A stretch of 64,000 nt of DNA from Campanula takesimana (taxonomy: Eukaryota; Streptophyta; Magnoliopsida; Asterales; Campanulaceae), in NCBI GenBank assembly GCA_026119855.1, contig JAOWBW010000076.1:1426001-1490000 (forward strand), in the 5' to 3' direction. Within the stretch, counting starts at the first letter, position 1. The number at the start of each line of letters is the position of its first letter. Of this stretch, positions 52,284-64,000 are shown piece by piece. The notes under the pieces were generated by a model, which saw nothing but the letters and a program-made list of their open reading frames with translations, had not been told where the DNA came from and made no database searches. Both the position numbers and the translations under genes were made by a program.

Positions 52284-55200
52284 TGTAGGTATCTAGGAAA
52301 CGACTCTGGTATTTAGATAGTGGTTGTAGTAGGCATATGACCTTCAATAAAGACTGGTTGCAACAATATATCCCTAAAAATGGTCCAAATGTAACCTTTG
52401 GTGACAATTCCCAAGCTAAGGTCAAAGGATCAGGAAACCTTGTTACTAAAGACATCATTTTCACAAATGTGTCTTATGTAGAAGGTCTCAAACACAATTT
52501 GATTAGTATTAGTCAAATCTGTGATAAGGGATATCATGTTGTTTGAACCAAGGATCTATGCACTGTAAAAGACAAAAGCAATAAAGTCATTCTGACTGGT
52601 TCAAGAAAAGGAAATCTCTACTGCCTAAACTTAGAGATTGTTGAATCCTCATCTGCTCACTGCCTTCTGTCTTTTAGTCAATCTGATATGTCATGGTTAT
52701 GGCACAAAAGATTGGCTCATCTAAACCTCAAAACCATATCCAAGCTTCCAAACTCCAACCTAGTTAAAGGCCTTCCAAAGATTCCATTCAAGAAGGACAA
52801 ACTCTGCAAAGCATGCCAATGTGGGAAGCAAAAGAGATCTTCTTTCAATCCCAAGACCAGATTGGACACCTCAAGACCTATTGAACTTCTTCATATGGAT
52901 CTATTTGGACCCATAAGAACTAGGTCTTTAGGAGGAAAAAGATACTCCCTAGTTGTGGTTGATGACTAGACAAGATTCACTTGGATCATTCTTCTTGAAT
53001 CCAAAAGTGACACTCTTAGCTGTCTGACAAAGCTGTTCAATAAAATTCAAAATCAAAAAGGATCCTCCATAATCAAAATCAGATCTGATCATGGAAAGGA
53101 ATTTGAAAACACAGGAGTAGAAGAATATTGTGACAGCAAAGGAATTGAACACAATTTCTCAGCCCCAAGAACACCTCAACAAAATGGAGTTGCTGAAAGG
53201 AAAAACAGAACTATTTGTGAGGCAGCAAGAACAATGCTGTCAGAGCACAACCTTCCAAAATACTTCTGGGGTGAAGCTGTCACTACTGCTGTGTATGTTC
53301 AAAACAAGACTCTAATCAACAAATTCCATAAGAAGACTCCATATGAATTATGGAATGACAAAGTTCCTACCATTTCCTACTTTCACAGTTTTGGAAGCAG
53401 ATGCTTCATTCACAATAATAGAAAGAATAATTTGGACAAATTTGACTCCAAAAGTGATGAAGGAATCTTTCTTGGGTATTCTAATACAAGCAAAGCCTAT
53501 AGAGTATACAACAAAAGAAGACTTGTAGTGGAAGAATCAATTCATGTTGACTTTGATGAAAGCAATGATCAAAGTGGGACTGAATTGTGTGATTTTGATG
53601 AAGGATTAGGAAACTCAGACAATCTTCCTGAAGTTTCTCCTATCTCTGACTCAACTGTACTTCATCATGAATTAGATTCATCAAACCTTCCTTACATGGT
53701 ACCAAGAGATTCATCTGTCAGCTACACTGTGCCTAACAGTCATCCTGTGTCTGACAGCCATCACTCACATCATCAACCAGCCCCTTCAACCAAGCCTTTG
53801 TCCATCTTATCCCCAACTAATCAAGATGATGAAGAAGAAAATACCCAACTGCCAAGCCAACCCTTGACTGACAGTCATCCTATGACTGACAGCCATCCTA
53901 TACCTGACAGTCATCATCCATCTGACCACAGAACCTTCTCAAGTATCAATGAGAAACCCTCTTCCTCAAGTGTTAAAACCCATAAAATAGCTCCAAACAA
54001 TGATATCTTCATTAACCTTCCCATCAACAGATCTCCTATCCCCTCTGACATACCTCTCTATGATGTCTTAATGAGTGCCTTCATCTCTCAACTAGAGCCC
54101 AAAAAGATAAATGAAGCTTTACAAGATGTTGATTGGATTGAAGCTATGGAAGAAGAACTGGAGAAATTTGAGAGAAATAAAGTATGGCAGCTAGTTCCTA
54201 AACCCAAGAATCAAACTGTCATTGGAACAAGATGGGTTTTCAGGAACAAAATGAATGAAGATGGCACTGTTGTGAGAAACAAAGCAAGACTTGTTGCTCA
54301 AGGATACAGGCAAGAGGAAGGAATTGACTATGATGAAACATTTGCACCTGTTGCAAGACTGGAAGCAATAAGGCTGTTTCTTGCATTTTCTTCATACAAA
54401 AAGATGAAGGTGTTTCAAATGGATGTCAAAAGTGCCTTTCTCAATGGAGTTCTAAATGAAAAAGTATTTGTGTCTCAACCCCCTGGCTTTGATCATCCAA
54501 AGTTTCCAGATCATATTTATAAACTTGACAAAGCCTTGTATGGACTTAAACAGGCCCCTAGAGCCTGGTATGACACACTGTCAAAATACCTACTTGGTAA
54601 AGGATTCACAAAAGGCCATATTGACAATACTTTCTTCATCAAGAAATATGGAGAAGATCTTCTACTTATTCAAGTTTATGTAGATGATATCATCTTTGGA
54701 TCATCCAATGAATCTCTCTGTTCTGAATTTAGAGAGATCATGAAGAACAAATTTGAAATGAGTATGATTGGTGAATTAACTTTCTTCCTAGGACTTCAAG
54801 TTAAGCAAATGGAGGAAGGAATTTTTATCAACCAAGCCAAATACACTAGAGATATGATCAAAAAAATTTGATATGCAATCTGCATCTCCTGCAAGATCAC
54901 CTCTATCAACAACAACAAAGCTCCATGCTGACCCTGATGGAAAAAGTGTAAACCAAACACTCTATAGGAGCTACATTGGATCTCTTCTATATGTCACTGC
55001 ATCCAGACCAGACATTATGTTTAGTGTATGCCTCTGTGCAAGATTTCAGGCTGATCCAAAAGAATCCCATCTCTCAGCTGTCAAAAGGATCCTGAGGTAT
55101 CTCAAAGGAACCCCTGACTATGGTCTATGGTATCCCTCAAGCTCACCTTTCTCTCTTATAGGATTCACTGATTCTGATTATGCTGGTTGCAATCTTGACA

Positions 55201-55625
55201 GAAAGTCAACTAGTGGGGGATGTCAATTCATTGGGTCAAGAATTATTTCATGGTCAAGTAAAAAGAAAACTTCAGTTGCTACTTCAACAGCTGAGGCTGA
55301 ATACATTGCTGCAGGGCTCTGCTGTTCTCAAATGCTATATCTCAAAAGTCAATTACAAGACTTTGGGATAAATTTGACAAATGTACCAATTTTCTGTGAC
55401 AATTCTAGCACAATTGCCATGACAGAAAATCCTGTTCAGCACTCCAAAACCAAACATATTGAAGTAAGACATCACTTCATAAGAGACCATGTTGAAAAGG
55501 GAAACATTAATCTTTCAAAAGTCTGCACTGAAGATAATGTTGCTGATATTCTCACCAAAGCCATGGATGAGAAAAGATTTGAGCTTTTAAGAGCTATGCT
55601 TGGAATGATAAACTTGCCAAAATAA
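52284..55625 (+). pseudogene. pol: Copia pol, copy 2, two stops and a frameshift
   Basis: Aligns throughout with the open frame 26483-29824. TGA at 52544-52546 (Cys in copy 1) and TAG at 52966-52968 (Tyr in copy 1) interrupt protease and integrase. One extra A in the A-run near 54865 shifts the frame after the reverse transcriptase, and RNase H continues from 54873. All domain motifs remain readable, including YVDDIIFGS (about 54678) and TDSDYAGC. The acceptor-like TTTTGTAG lies just before the start, as in copy 1. Confidence 0.92.
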
Positions 55626-55840
55626 AAGGTTTTTCATTAATTAATAAGAGAGCATACAAAAGAAAGCAATGCTGTCCCAGTAAAGCCTGACAGCTATTCT
55701 CCCAAAATAAACCAAATGGCTGACTACTGACAGCCATCTATTCCAAACACCAGAAAAACCGAAAACAAACATAAAACAACCTTCAAAACTCACACAAACC
55801 TTCAAATCCAGCCCTCTCTCAAATCTTCACTTCTCAGCTA

Positions 55841-56689
55841 TCAGACATCTTCTGGAAATGTCACTGTCTCTCCAGATCCTCCACCTGCACTCATTCCTCC
55901 ACATCTTGCCTCCTGAGTTGATTGCAAGGTCTGATGATACCTTTGCAACCACACTGGATGCCTCTCAAGAAAGGGATCAATTGATGTGACAGAGTACTGA
56001 AGAGAAGGACTAGCTCTTCTTGGCCACCACTCCTCTACTGCATCATAAGGCTGAAGCAAACCTTCCAGTGGTGTCACAAAGCTGAAATCTCCAGAAGAAC
56101 CATTTCCAGCAATAGCAAATGGTTGGCTAGGTCTAGACTCATCTCTTTCCTCAGCTGGAACTCTAACAGGGCTAAAACAACCTATGAACTGGTTGAAAAG
56201 ATGAGATATGGTTGAAGAAGGAGATACATGCATCCCAGCAAAGTTATCACCTCTACCCTCCAACAAACCAACTCCAGGAGAAAGTGAATCCCTGGTCACT
56301 GCTGTGTACTTCTTCTCAGACTCAACTTTTTGCTTGATAGCTAAGCCCCTGTCAATAGCTGTCTGAACCCTGTCCTGCCTAATCAATTCTCCCAGTGTAT
56401 AAACCCACTCTACCTTATCTTTTGTCTTGCTAGACTCACCCTGTTCAACCCTAATGTTTTTTCCAAAAAGTCTTATCCCCTCTCTATCTCCACTATCAAT
56501 CCCCTCTCTGACAGCTATCCCTCTTGAACCATCATCCTGATCTACTCTCACTCTTTTATTCTTACCCTTGTCATCACCATGAGATCTCTCAAAAACCAGT
56601 TGCTTAGCTGTCTGAGCCATTTTTATGGGATTAAACTTTGATGCAAATTTACCCATGTATGTTTGTGATTTGAACTGAATGAATTTCAT
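55841..56689 (-). CDS. Antisense ORF of the copia element, open (about 282 codons)
   Basis: Open on the strand opposite to gag and pol, from ATG 56689. In-frame ATGs at 56656 and 56620 have as good or better contexts (AAAATGGCT at the last). A TATA box TTATAAAA (56705-56712, minus strand) would start RNA near 56680, so one of the inner ATGs may be used. The N-terminal third is basic and hydrophilic (KNKRVRVDQDDGSRG); the middle has ISHLFNQFIGCFSPVRVP; the C-terminus is Gly/Ser-rich. No membrane segment and no known domain seen. It is preserved along its length in copy 1 apart from one stop and a 5' duplication. Product and role unknown. Confidence 0.7.
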   Translation of the reverse strand: MKFIQFKSQTYMGKFASKFNPIKMAQTAKQLVFERSHGDDKGKNKRVRVDQDDGSRGIAVREGIDSGDREGIRLFGKNIRVEQGESSKTKDKVEWVYTLGELIRQDRVQTAIDRGLAIKQKVESEKKYTAVTRDSLSPGVGLLEGRGDNFAGMHVSPSSTISHLFNQFIGCFSPVRVPAEERDESRPSQPFAIAGNGSSGDFSFVTPLEGLLQPYDAVEEWWPRRASPSLQYSVTSIDPFLERHPVWLQRYHQTLQSTQEARCGGMSAGGGSGETVTFPEDV

Positions 56690-57167
56690 CAAAGTTTCTC
56701 ATTGTTTTATAAGCAAAATTATCCATAGTTATCCTAGACAGCCATCATAGCTATCTGTAGTCTAAGTTGTCAAAATCTCTTAAATTATATCTGACAGCTA
56801 TGGTGATCTGATGGATTTCTAACTTGTGGATAAGAATTTGTGTTAATAGCTCACAAAGCTCATTAACTCAGATATCTATTCCCCTGCAAAAGTCTTGAAA
56901 AAAGAGAATGTTTTTCCCATGTTTCGTGGAAGTTAATGGTTGTAACGTGGGGAAGGCGAAAGTAACTGTTCAATGAACAGTTACTAAACTTTTGAACCCC
57001 CAATGCGCATTAATTTCATTTAAACCCACTCTCCCCTCATTCCCTTTCACTCTCTCTTTTTCAAAACCAAAACCCCTGTCGAGTTACCGCTCTTTTCATA
57101 ATCCATTTCCATTCTTCATCCTTTCAACCAACAGATTCCTTCAAAACCCTAATCCTTTCAATCATCA
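56690..57167. promoter_or_regulatory. Divergent spacer between antisense and env-like ORFs (copia copy 2)
   Basis: Counterpart of 24572-25046. TATA box toward the antisense ORF at 56705-56712; TTTAAACCC near 57019 toward the env-like ORF; inverted repeat GTAACTGTTCA/TGAACAGTTAC at 56962-56985. Confidence 0.5.
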
Positions 57168-60100
57168 ATGGCAGAATCAAAAGCTATTTACCCAGATGCT
57201 CACAGCTATTTCATAAAACCTAATTTCTATGATTCTGATGTTGGGGCCCTCATAAAAGAGTTACTTGAGGCGAATGAACTGCTTGATTTCATGGGAGCAA
57301 GACCCCCAATCTATGAAGAGCTATGCAGAGAGATTTACGTTATGGGAAAAAGGAACAAGGAAGACAACTCAATCACAGCCACCATTGACAACACAGAGAT
57401 AATCATCACTCAGGATTTGGTTCACGAAGTCTATGGAATCCCCAACAAACAAGAAGCAGAGAAGAACATTTGGAATAGAAATTCAGAAAGATTGAAGCCA
57501 GTTTATGAAAAGTTCTTTGGTGTTGAAGTCCATGAGTTCAAGGATGTACAGGACAAAGCTGTTACCAAAGACAAGTCTGACATCTTCAAATCAACCCTCA
57601 TGGATGTGGTCAACAAAGCCATTGATGGGAAGCAATCTTCATTTGACCAAATGGGAGCAAATGAATGGAAGCAGATGCTGAGCTTGATGACAACAGATAC
57701 AAACTGGTGCACTGTTCTCCTTCACAACTTCCAACTTGTCTCCTCAATATCCTCTCTCAAGTTCAAAAAGCAAACTGGAAAGATGAACAACTTCAGATTT
57801 ATGAGTGGAATCCTTGAGGTATTGATCCTAAGACTTAAACCTTCTCTTAACAAGAAATGGCTGAAAACAGTGAAGCTGTCTGAGACAAGATGCTTCAATG
57901 ACAGAACAGTTGTCTTGAAGCAAAAGAAAGGAGGTGTAGTGAAAGGTGCTAATGATGGAAGCACTAGAGATTTCAATGATGCCTTAGAAAAGGAAAGAGA
58001 GGAATACAAAAGAAAGATAGCACACTGGAAGGACTTGGTAGCATTGGGTACAAGTGGAAAAGAAGAAGTTTACAAGAGAAGAAAGAAGATTGCAAAAACA
58101 CAAATCAAGAAAACTGGAGTTTTTAAGAAGAATGTTGTGTCTCCTGCCAAAACTGGTGAGAAAGGAAAAGAAAAGGCTGATCATGTAGCTGACAGTGAGA
58201 AGACTGTATCTGACAGCCATGGAAAAGATGATGAAGAAATGGATGCTGCTGACAGTCATAAGGATGATACCACAGGTCAAGCTGATGTTGGTGATGCTGA
58301 TATAGATCCCCAAGAAATCCAGGAAGCTATTGACTTGTCCAAAATAAAGCAGAAAGGCAAGCAACCTCTGACAGCCATCCCCACCAGGAAAGCTGTCACA
58401 AGATCATAGGTAACATCTTCCTCTCCCCTTCCTTCTACTGTCTTGCCTCAAAAAAGAAAACCAGAAAAGACAGAACCAAAACCCAAGAAAACCAAACAAA
58501 ATACCCCTCCCCCTTCTCCAAAATCAACAACTGTCAGTCCTTCTATTGAAAAATCATTATCAACCTCCAAGGACCAATCTAGCTCTGACCATCATTCTGT
58601 TGTAGAATCAATCCTAAATCTCAATGAACCATTAGGAGAGCAAACCTTAAGGGGGAATAGTGATGAGAATATTCCATCTGCCCAACCTCAGCTGTCAACC
58701 AAAATTCTAAGTGCTATTGAAGCTATTAGATTGGATGGACATCCTAATACTGAAAAAGCTGTTCTCATTCATCTTAATCAAGTGTTGAATGAAGGTGAGA
58801 TAAGGATAGCCATAGAAGAACTTAGGATTAGGCTAATGAAAGAGAGAAGTGGTCCAGGAGAATCATCCAGTCATCCTAGTCAGACAGCTATGGAAACTGA
58901 TACACATTCCATCCCTTCCATACCTGATAAAGAGGCTGAGAATGAGCCTGCTCCAAATGTTCAAAGTGATAGGGGGAATGTTAGTCAAATACATGAAGTG
59001 ATTCAAAGATTAAACAAAGAAGGACATGAGATTGATCCCAAAAGAGTTTCAAGGGGAGAATTGTTCTTGAAAGCATGTAAAGGGCTTACTTATGATGGAA
59101 CCCCAGAAAATGAAAAAGCTCTTATTTTTTAGCTTGAAAAGAGAATAGCCAAATCTTATGTCAGTGGAGCCTTGAATTACCTCAAAGCCCATTTCATAGC
59201 TGAACTTCATATGAACTATCCTGATCCATCACCTCACTCTCTCTCCAAACCTTTAACCAATCTCTCTGCTCCTTCCAAGCCCATCCCTTCAATCCCTGGA
59301 AATGAACCCTTTCAAGAACCCTCTCATAGCCCAAACCTGGCTGGACATGGCCAAGATATCTCTGACAGTGAACCCATCCATGACAGTCCTCTTAGCCCTG
59401 ACAGTCATGACATTTCTCCATCTCATTCAAGCCCTCCTATTCTCAATCAATTCTTTCTTCCCAAAAGAGAACCCTGGATGCTAAAATGTGGCATTGATTT
59501 TTCTTACTCATCCATCAAAAAGGCAAATGATAAGTTAGAAGGTGTTGTTCACATCCCAGAAATTGCTAATCCCTTCACTTATCATAAATTCTGGGAATTG
59601 TCCAGAAATGGACTGATTTTAGTGGCAAGAAACCTTGCAGGACTGGTTTTCTTTGCCTATGAAGAATGGAAAAAGTTCAGAACAGCCTCTACCTCCAATT
59701 TTGTCCATCAAATCCCATCTCTCCCTAAATTCATCACTCCAAATACACTTGTTGATTGGGAAAGACTCTTTAGCCAACTCCTCTCTCCATCACTATATTC
59801 CTGCCTCTATATGCCTCTGGGACTAGTCTACTCCTTGTGAATTGATCTTGCCAAGAAATTCTATTATTCTCAGTTTGAGAGAAAGTTTGCACTTATGCTT
59901 TTCATAAGCAAAGGAGGAGTCAATATCTTTCATCCAGTCCTTCACCCAGGAATTGAGCCACTTCTTTCAAATACAATCTCTGTTGATCCCTTACTTTTTA
60001 ACTCTCCCAATGTCAACTCCATCTCCATGAGAAAGAAATCAATCCCAGAGATCAAACAGTTCAGGGAAGCCTTAGCTGTCAGCCACAACAGAGTCAATGA

Positions 60101-60569
60101 TATTATTGATGTCTCTTCAGACTCTGACAGCTCTGGAAATAATGATGATGATAATGCTACAAGCCCAAATGCAGACTCACCAATCAATATTCCATCCCCT
60201 ACCACCAAAAGCCCTCCTCAGCAATCCTCTCATACTTCCCCTGAACCTCAAGCACCAACTCAACACCAAACTGGCCCATCCTCTATGCCCAAGCAAGAGA
60301 ATACAGCAAGAAGAAAGCAAAAGCACTTGTGGGGTCCAATGAGAATCAGAAATGACCAAATGCCACTGAGGAAGGATCAGCTCAGAGCAAGGGAAGATGA
60401 CTCCTTCAAGTATGATGACAGGATGACTTGGGAATGGAACAATGAATTCTATTACAGAGGGGTTGAACTAGATATGAGAAGAATGCTGGAAGAAGAAAGA
60501 TATGACCTTCTGTCTGCAAGACAAGAGCGTGAAGAATTCTATGATCAACTTCATATAAGGAATATATAA
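57168..60569 (+). pseudogene. Env-like extra ORF, copy 2, broken
   Basis: ATG 57168 opens 413 codons to TAG 58407-58409 (CAG in copy 1). Further breaks at about 59125-59132 (a stop within a T-rich change) and TGA 59838-59840 (TGC in copy 1). It otherwise follows the open frame 21176-24571, including the two hydrophobic stretches. The 3' end differs: the last codons run into the rearranged LTR junction and end at 60569. Confidence 0.88.
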
Positions 60570-62048
60570 GGAATATATAAGGAACAGGGTTTATATCAAA
60601 GTCATAGTTAGATGGTTTTGATAAAGGAATATATAAGGAACAGGGTTTATATCAAAAGATGAAAACTGTCAGTCATAACTGTCAGTCATGACTGACAGTT
60701 AAGATGATAACTGACCAAATCAACACTCATATTCATCTTGTTACTCAACACTTATGTAACTCAAAATGGCTGAGAACAATAAGTTAACTACATGTTTACA
60801 TTATTCAAATCAAATACATGTCTTAACTAATGATCTAAGCCATAGTATAAACTGACAGCTAAGGCTTCAGTTTATCTAACAGCTGTGAGTCTGACAGCTA
60901 TGATTCTCATTCTTACATTGATTGTTTCTCATTCTTACATTGATTGTACTACTACAAAAACATGAATCATATATCTATTCTAAGCCATCAAGATCTTTAA
61001 CAGCTCCTCCACCCATATTGAAGATCATCTCTGATAGCTAAGCCTTGTTGTGATCTGACAGCTATGGCTTCTTCATCAGACAGCTATTGTTCTGTCTCAT
61101 CCTTTGCTATCACAATCTCAACCAAGATGGATCCTGTATCTTCACAGCTATCAAGACCACCATTGAAGACCATTGAAGACCTTCTGGAAGCCATTCCCTC
61201 AATCCAGCTCAATGAAGACCTGCAAGTGGACAAGTGGGGCAAAGACCAGTCAAAGACACATTAATGGTGCTGCAACAGTCATATTCCAACGGCTACATTA
61301 ATGTGTATAAATAGAAGACTTCATCCTCTACACTAACAACCCCTTTTTGACAATCCAAAATACACCCTTTCCCTTACCCCTTACACTCCTCCTGTAATTC
61401 AAACCTTACACATCAATCCCTACTCATCAAACATCATTCCAAATCCAAACCTTCAGTCCCTGTTTCTACTACAACAACCTCAGTGTGATAACTCACAATT
61501 AGCAAATCTTGAGACTGTACTTCAAGTTGAAAAAGCACTTAAGACTGTAATTTAAGTGTATGATTGTAAACACCTAAGACTGTACTTTAGGTGTATAAAT
61601 ATTTTGTAAACACTCAAGACTGTACTTTGAGTGTATTTATGTTGTAAATCTTGAGACTGTACTTCAAGTTGTAAAAGCACTTAAGACTGTACTTTAAGTG
61701 TATCCCTAGTTGACTGTACTAATTAGGAAGAGGAAGTTCAAGGAACTTACCTATCAATTTGTGTAATTCTTGTTGATTAAGAGTATAATAAATTGATCTC
61801 ACTTGTCAAAGTTTGACAGTGGGGGTGGATGTAGGAGGAGTGAACTCTGAACCACTTTAAATCTTGTTGTGTTATTTCCTTTTCTGCAATCACACACACA
61901 CTCTTGCATTATTTCATTGTGTTAATTGTCCTATCGTTATTTCAAACCATATTTATATATATATTCCGCTGCACAACTCTTCAAATATTTGACAGCTAAG
62001 CCAAACCATAGCTGTCTGATCATTTGCAGTTCAAACAAGGGCCTTTCA
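60553..62048 (+). repeat. 3' LTR of copia copy 2 with a rearranged 5' edge
   Basis: 60594-62048 matches the 5' LTR from about its 18th base. In front of it, a piece of the LTR itself (AGGAATATATAAGGAACAGG onward) is repeated and joined directly to the env-like ORF. About 240 bases, including the purine tract, are missing. The hairpin array is at 61508-61727. The 3' edge and target duplicate are normal. Confidence 0.9.
61508..61727 (+). repeat. Seven-hairpin array in the LTR (copy 2, 3' LTR)
   Basis: Identical arrangement to 49326-49545. Confidence 0.85.
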
Positions 62049-63534
62049 AACTCAAATAACCTTAACATGAAAATACTCTTAACAATTGTATGAAGATAAA
62101 TTTTGCAAAATACAAGCAACGGGAAAGTAAATATTCAAGAACAGGAGAGAGAAAGATCTCATCATAACTGTCTGGTTCTCGGGGGAAGAAGTAGATGAGT
62201 TTGAGCTCATTGTCTCCATTGCTAGATTTTTGCTAATTATTAATTTTTCCTGAGTATGAGCTCATTGTACCTGGCACAATTCCCAGATTCCCAAATTCAA
62301 AACCCCACAAATAAATTGGTAACCCTCTAAAAAACACTACACACACACACAAAAACAACACCCAGAAAGAACAAGCCAGAATCATTCTTCACCAGCACTT
62401 GAACAAGAAACCCAGAGACAGAAATTTTCAAAAGTGGACCTAAAAACCCTTAACTAATTCATAAAGCCACATTATGTGTTGAAGCTTGAAAATTACACTT
62501 CATAGCTCCAAGAAACCCAACAAAATCAGATTCCCAGACAAGGAAAATGGCATTTAGTACATAAACAACACCAAAAGATTCAATCTTTCAATTAAAACAA
62601 GAAAAAGAAAAAAAAAGACTCATTTGATTCTCAAACAACAAGAAGAATTGAAATTGAACAATAATCTTAACAATGAATCAGATATAGAAATTTACACCTT
62701 ATGCTTGTGTCAGTTCGATCTTATCAATCTACAAAACAAATGACAGAAAGCAATGTTCACAAATTGAGGGACTAAAGCAAATTAAATCTCCATCCAGAAC
62801 CGCAAGATAAAAATTGAGATTATACATCAGGTAGAATCAAAAGCAGACTTACCCAATCAAAAGCAGACTTACCCAAAAGCAAGATAAAAAGTCGAGTTTG
62901 GTCCTGGACCGCGCGTTTGGCCTCTTCTACCGCGCTGTCAAACTCACCCTAAATACGACCACTTAAGAAACAATCAAAAATGAAATCACATTCATAATAA
63001 CAACGATTGAATGTTCCATAAGCGTGCGGCTGCATTAATTAAAATTTCCAATTAATTCAATACCTGTGGCAGGAAATAGATCAAGAGAAAAAAGCCACGA
63101 GAAATGAGCAGCCGGTGAAGAAGAACAAAGGACGGAAAAATCACCGACGAACTTCATAACATAAAAGCGCCTCTCGGGAGAAACGTTTGACGGCGAAGAT
63201 CGAGAGCCGGCGAGGAGAGAGGAATCAATGAATACACGAGACGGAACAATCACCGACGAATCGAGGCACACTTGAACTGGTGGGGGAGAATCGGAGGGTG
63301 AAACAAAGGGAGGAGAAGAAACAAAGGGAGGAGAAGCGGGCTAACTGCGCAAGACGACGACGGGTGGTGGGGAACAACCGTGAGGAGGGATAATTGGAGG
63401 AAGGGTGGGGGCGGCGCCTAAATCTGTGTATGCACTATAGAGAGAGAGAGAGAGAGAGAGAGTGGGGGAAGGGGAAAACTGAATGGGGAGAGAGGGGTAG
63501 CGGCTAGGTTAAGATGTTGTAATTTAGGGTTACC
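62049..63534. other. CACTA right inner region
   Basis: No transposase seen. 62880-63420 is GC-richer, with purine-rich runs and a minus-strand frame (63035-63271, 78 codons) that might be part of a captured gene or a leader. (GA)n at 63439-63462. Function not recognised. Confidence 0.4.
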
Positions 63535-63745
63535 GACCGCATATCCGTCGATATTACCTACGGACCTATTCCGTCGGTAATACCGACGGAAATTTCCCCC
63601 GGCAACTATCTAATCCGTCGGTAACCACATCAAATCAAATTTTTAGATTCCCGCCGTGACAAAACTTAATATCCATTGGTAACTCTCTCATTTTCGTCGG
63701 TATTATTGATGGATATTTTATGTCGGTAAAATTCCGTCGGTAATG
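63535..63745. repeat. CACTA right subterminal repeats
   Basis: Copies of CCGTCGGTAA(T/C) in both orientations, mirroring the left end. Confidence 0.88.
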
Positions 63746-63763
63746 ATCAGTTTTCTAGTAGTG

Positions 63764-64000
63764 ATAGATCCGACCGCACCCCTCTCCTCACCGACCGCAC
63801 CCCCTCTCCTCTCCCGTCTGGATCAACCAACTTACCTGCCGGGACTCCCTCCTCAACTGACCTATCCAACCCGACCGGACCCCTTCCCCTTGTCCGACCG
63901 CATCTACCACCTCACCCGACCGGACCCCCTCCTCACCCGACCAAACCAACCAGGCCACCCCAACCTCCTCACCCACCTCCCCTCCTCCAGTCCGCACCAT
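63764..64000 (+). pseudogene. Copia Pro-rich linker, continuation after the CACTA element
   Basis: One frame is open through to the window end and very rich in Pro, Leu, Thr and Ser (TRPDPLLTRPNQPGHPNLL), with the same C-rich composition as 47480-47590. It fits the integrase-reverse transcriptase linker of the same copia element. No catalytic motif is reached. Confidence 0.6.

Larger units (their letters stand above)
48395..62048 (+). mobile_element. Copia (SIRE-like) retrotransposon with extra ORFs, copy 2
   Basis: 13,654 bases on the plus strand, with a perfect target duplication AACTC (48390-48394, 62049-62053). Same gene order as 19500-33676: 5' LTR, PBS, gag, pol, antisense ORF, env-like ORF, 3' LTR. 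The purine tract, 3' untranslated stretch and first bases of the 3' LTR are lost in a rearranged junction (60553-60596). gag, pol and the env-like ORF each carry stops or frameshifts relative to copy 1, while the antisense ORF is open. It is the older or faster-decaying copy. Confidence 0.95.
47601..63763. mobile_element. CACTA element without visible transposase, holding copia copy 2
   Basis: The right end ...TAATGATCAGTTTTCTAGTAGTG (to 63763) is the complement of CACTACTAGAAAACTGATCA, the CACTA terminus. The left end CAATACTAGAAACTGGTCCA (47601) is its degraded partner. Both subterminal zones (47625-47890 and 63535-63745) are full of CCGTCGGTAAT/ATTACCGACGG words, the transposase-binding type. 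Without the 13.65-kb copia insertion the element is about 2.5 kb, and I see no transposase frame, so it is non-autonomous. The expected 3-base target duplication is not preserved (CAA and ATA). Confidence 0.9.

Noticed and set aside
62049..63534. Captured host gene in the CACTA element
   Set aside because: The 78-codon frame and GC-rich stretch alone do not identify any gene; left as unassigned.

Overview
This is plant nuclear DNA from a dicot-like genome, made up almost entirely of transposable elements around one small cluster of microRNA genes. Three hairpins carry the mature miR395 sequence, and the repeat families (Ty1/copia, Ty3/gypsy, TRIM, LINE, hAT, CACTA, MULE-like, mariner MITEs) are those of seed plants. 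I see no intact ordinary protein-coding gene. The species cannot be named from the sequence.

Layout. 1-1825 is the end of a Ty3/gypsy-type LTR with an array of small hairpins. 3028-5849 is a decayed Ty3/gypsy element invaded by two MULE-like insertions. 5850-9471 is unassigned DNA with three MITEs. 9472-15301 is a complete but dead hAT transposon holding a short Ty3/gypsy derivative (10829-12557). 15421-19499 carries three MIR395 hairpins, all on the minus strand. Two of them lie in a duplicated unit; one copy of the unit is split by a MULE-like element (16678-17144), the other by a 14.2-kb copia element (19500-33676). The distal part of the second unit is hit again by a gypsy remnant (33988-37002), which itself contains a TRIM concatemer (35010-35993). 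38636-44447 is a LINE with ORF1 only, interrupted by a short copia element (39244-42680) that holds a solo LTR (41063-41694). 44942-47600 and 63764-64000 are the two halves of an old copia element split by a CACTA element (47601-63763). The CACTA element in turn contains a second copy of the 14-kb copia family (48395-62048, opposite orientation).

The most interesting system is this 14-kb SIRE-like copia family. Besides gag and pol it carries a 1131-codon sense ORF of env-like position and an antisense ORF with its own TATA box; the last two are divergently arranged. Its LTR holds seven short hairpins that share a nine-base loop while their stems change by compensating pairs, placed downstream of the LTR TATA box and so probably in the R region of the RNA. 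A heptamer (CTGACAG/CTGTCAG) is strongly over-represented across LTRs and ORFs in every frame. The two copies complement each other for annotation: pol and the env-like ORF are open in 19500-33676, while the antisense ORF is open in 48395-62048.

Target-site duplications were read directly for most elements and fix the nesting order. Function, expression and family names rest on motif recognition by eye, with no database search.
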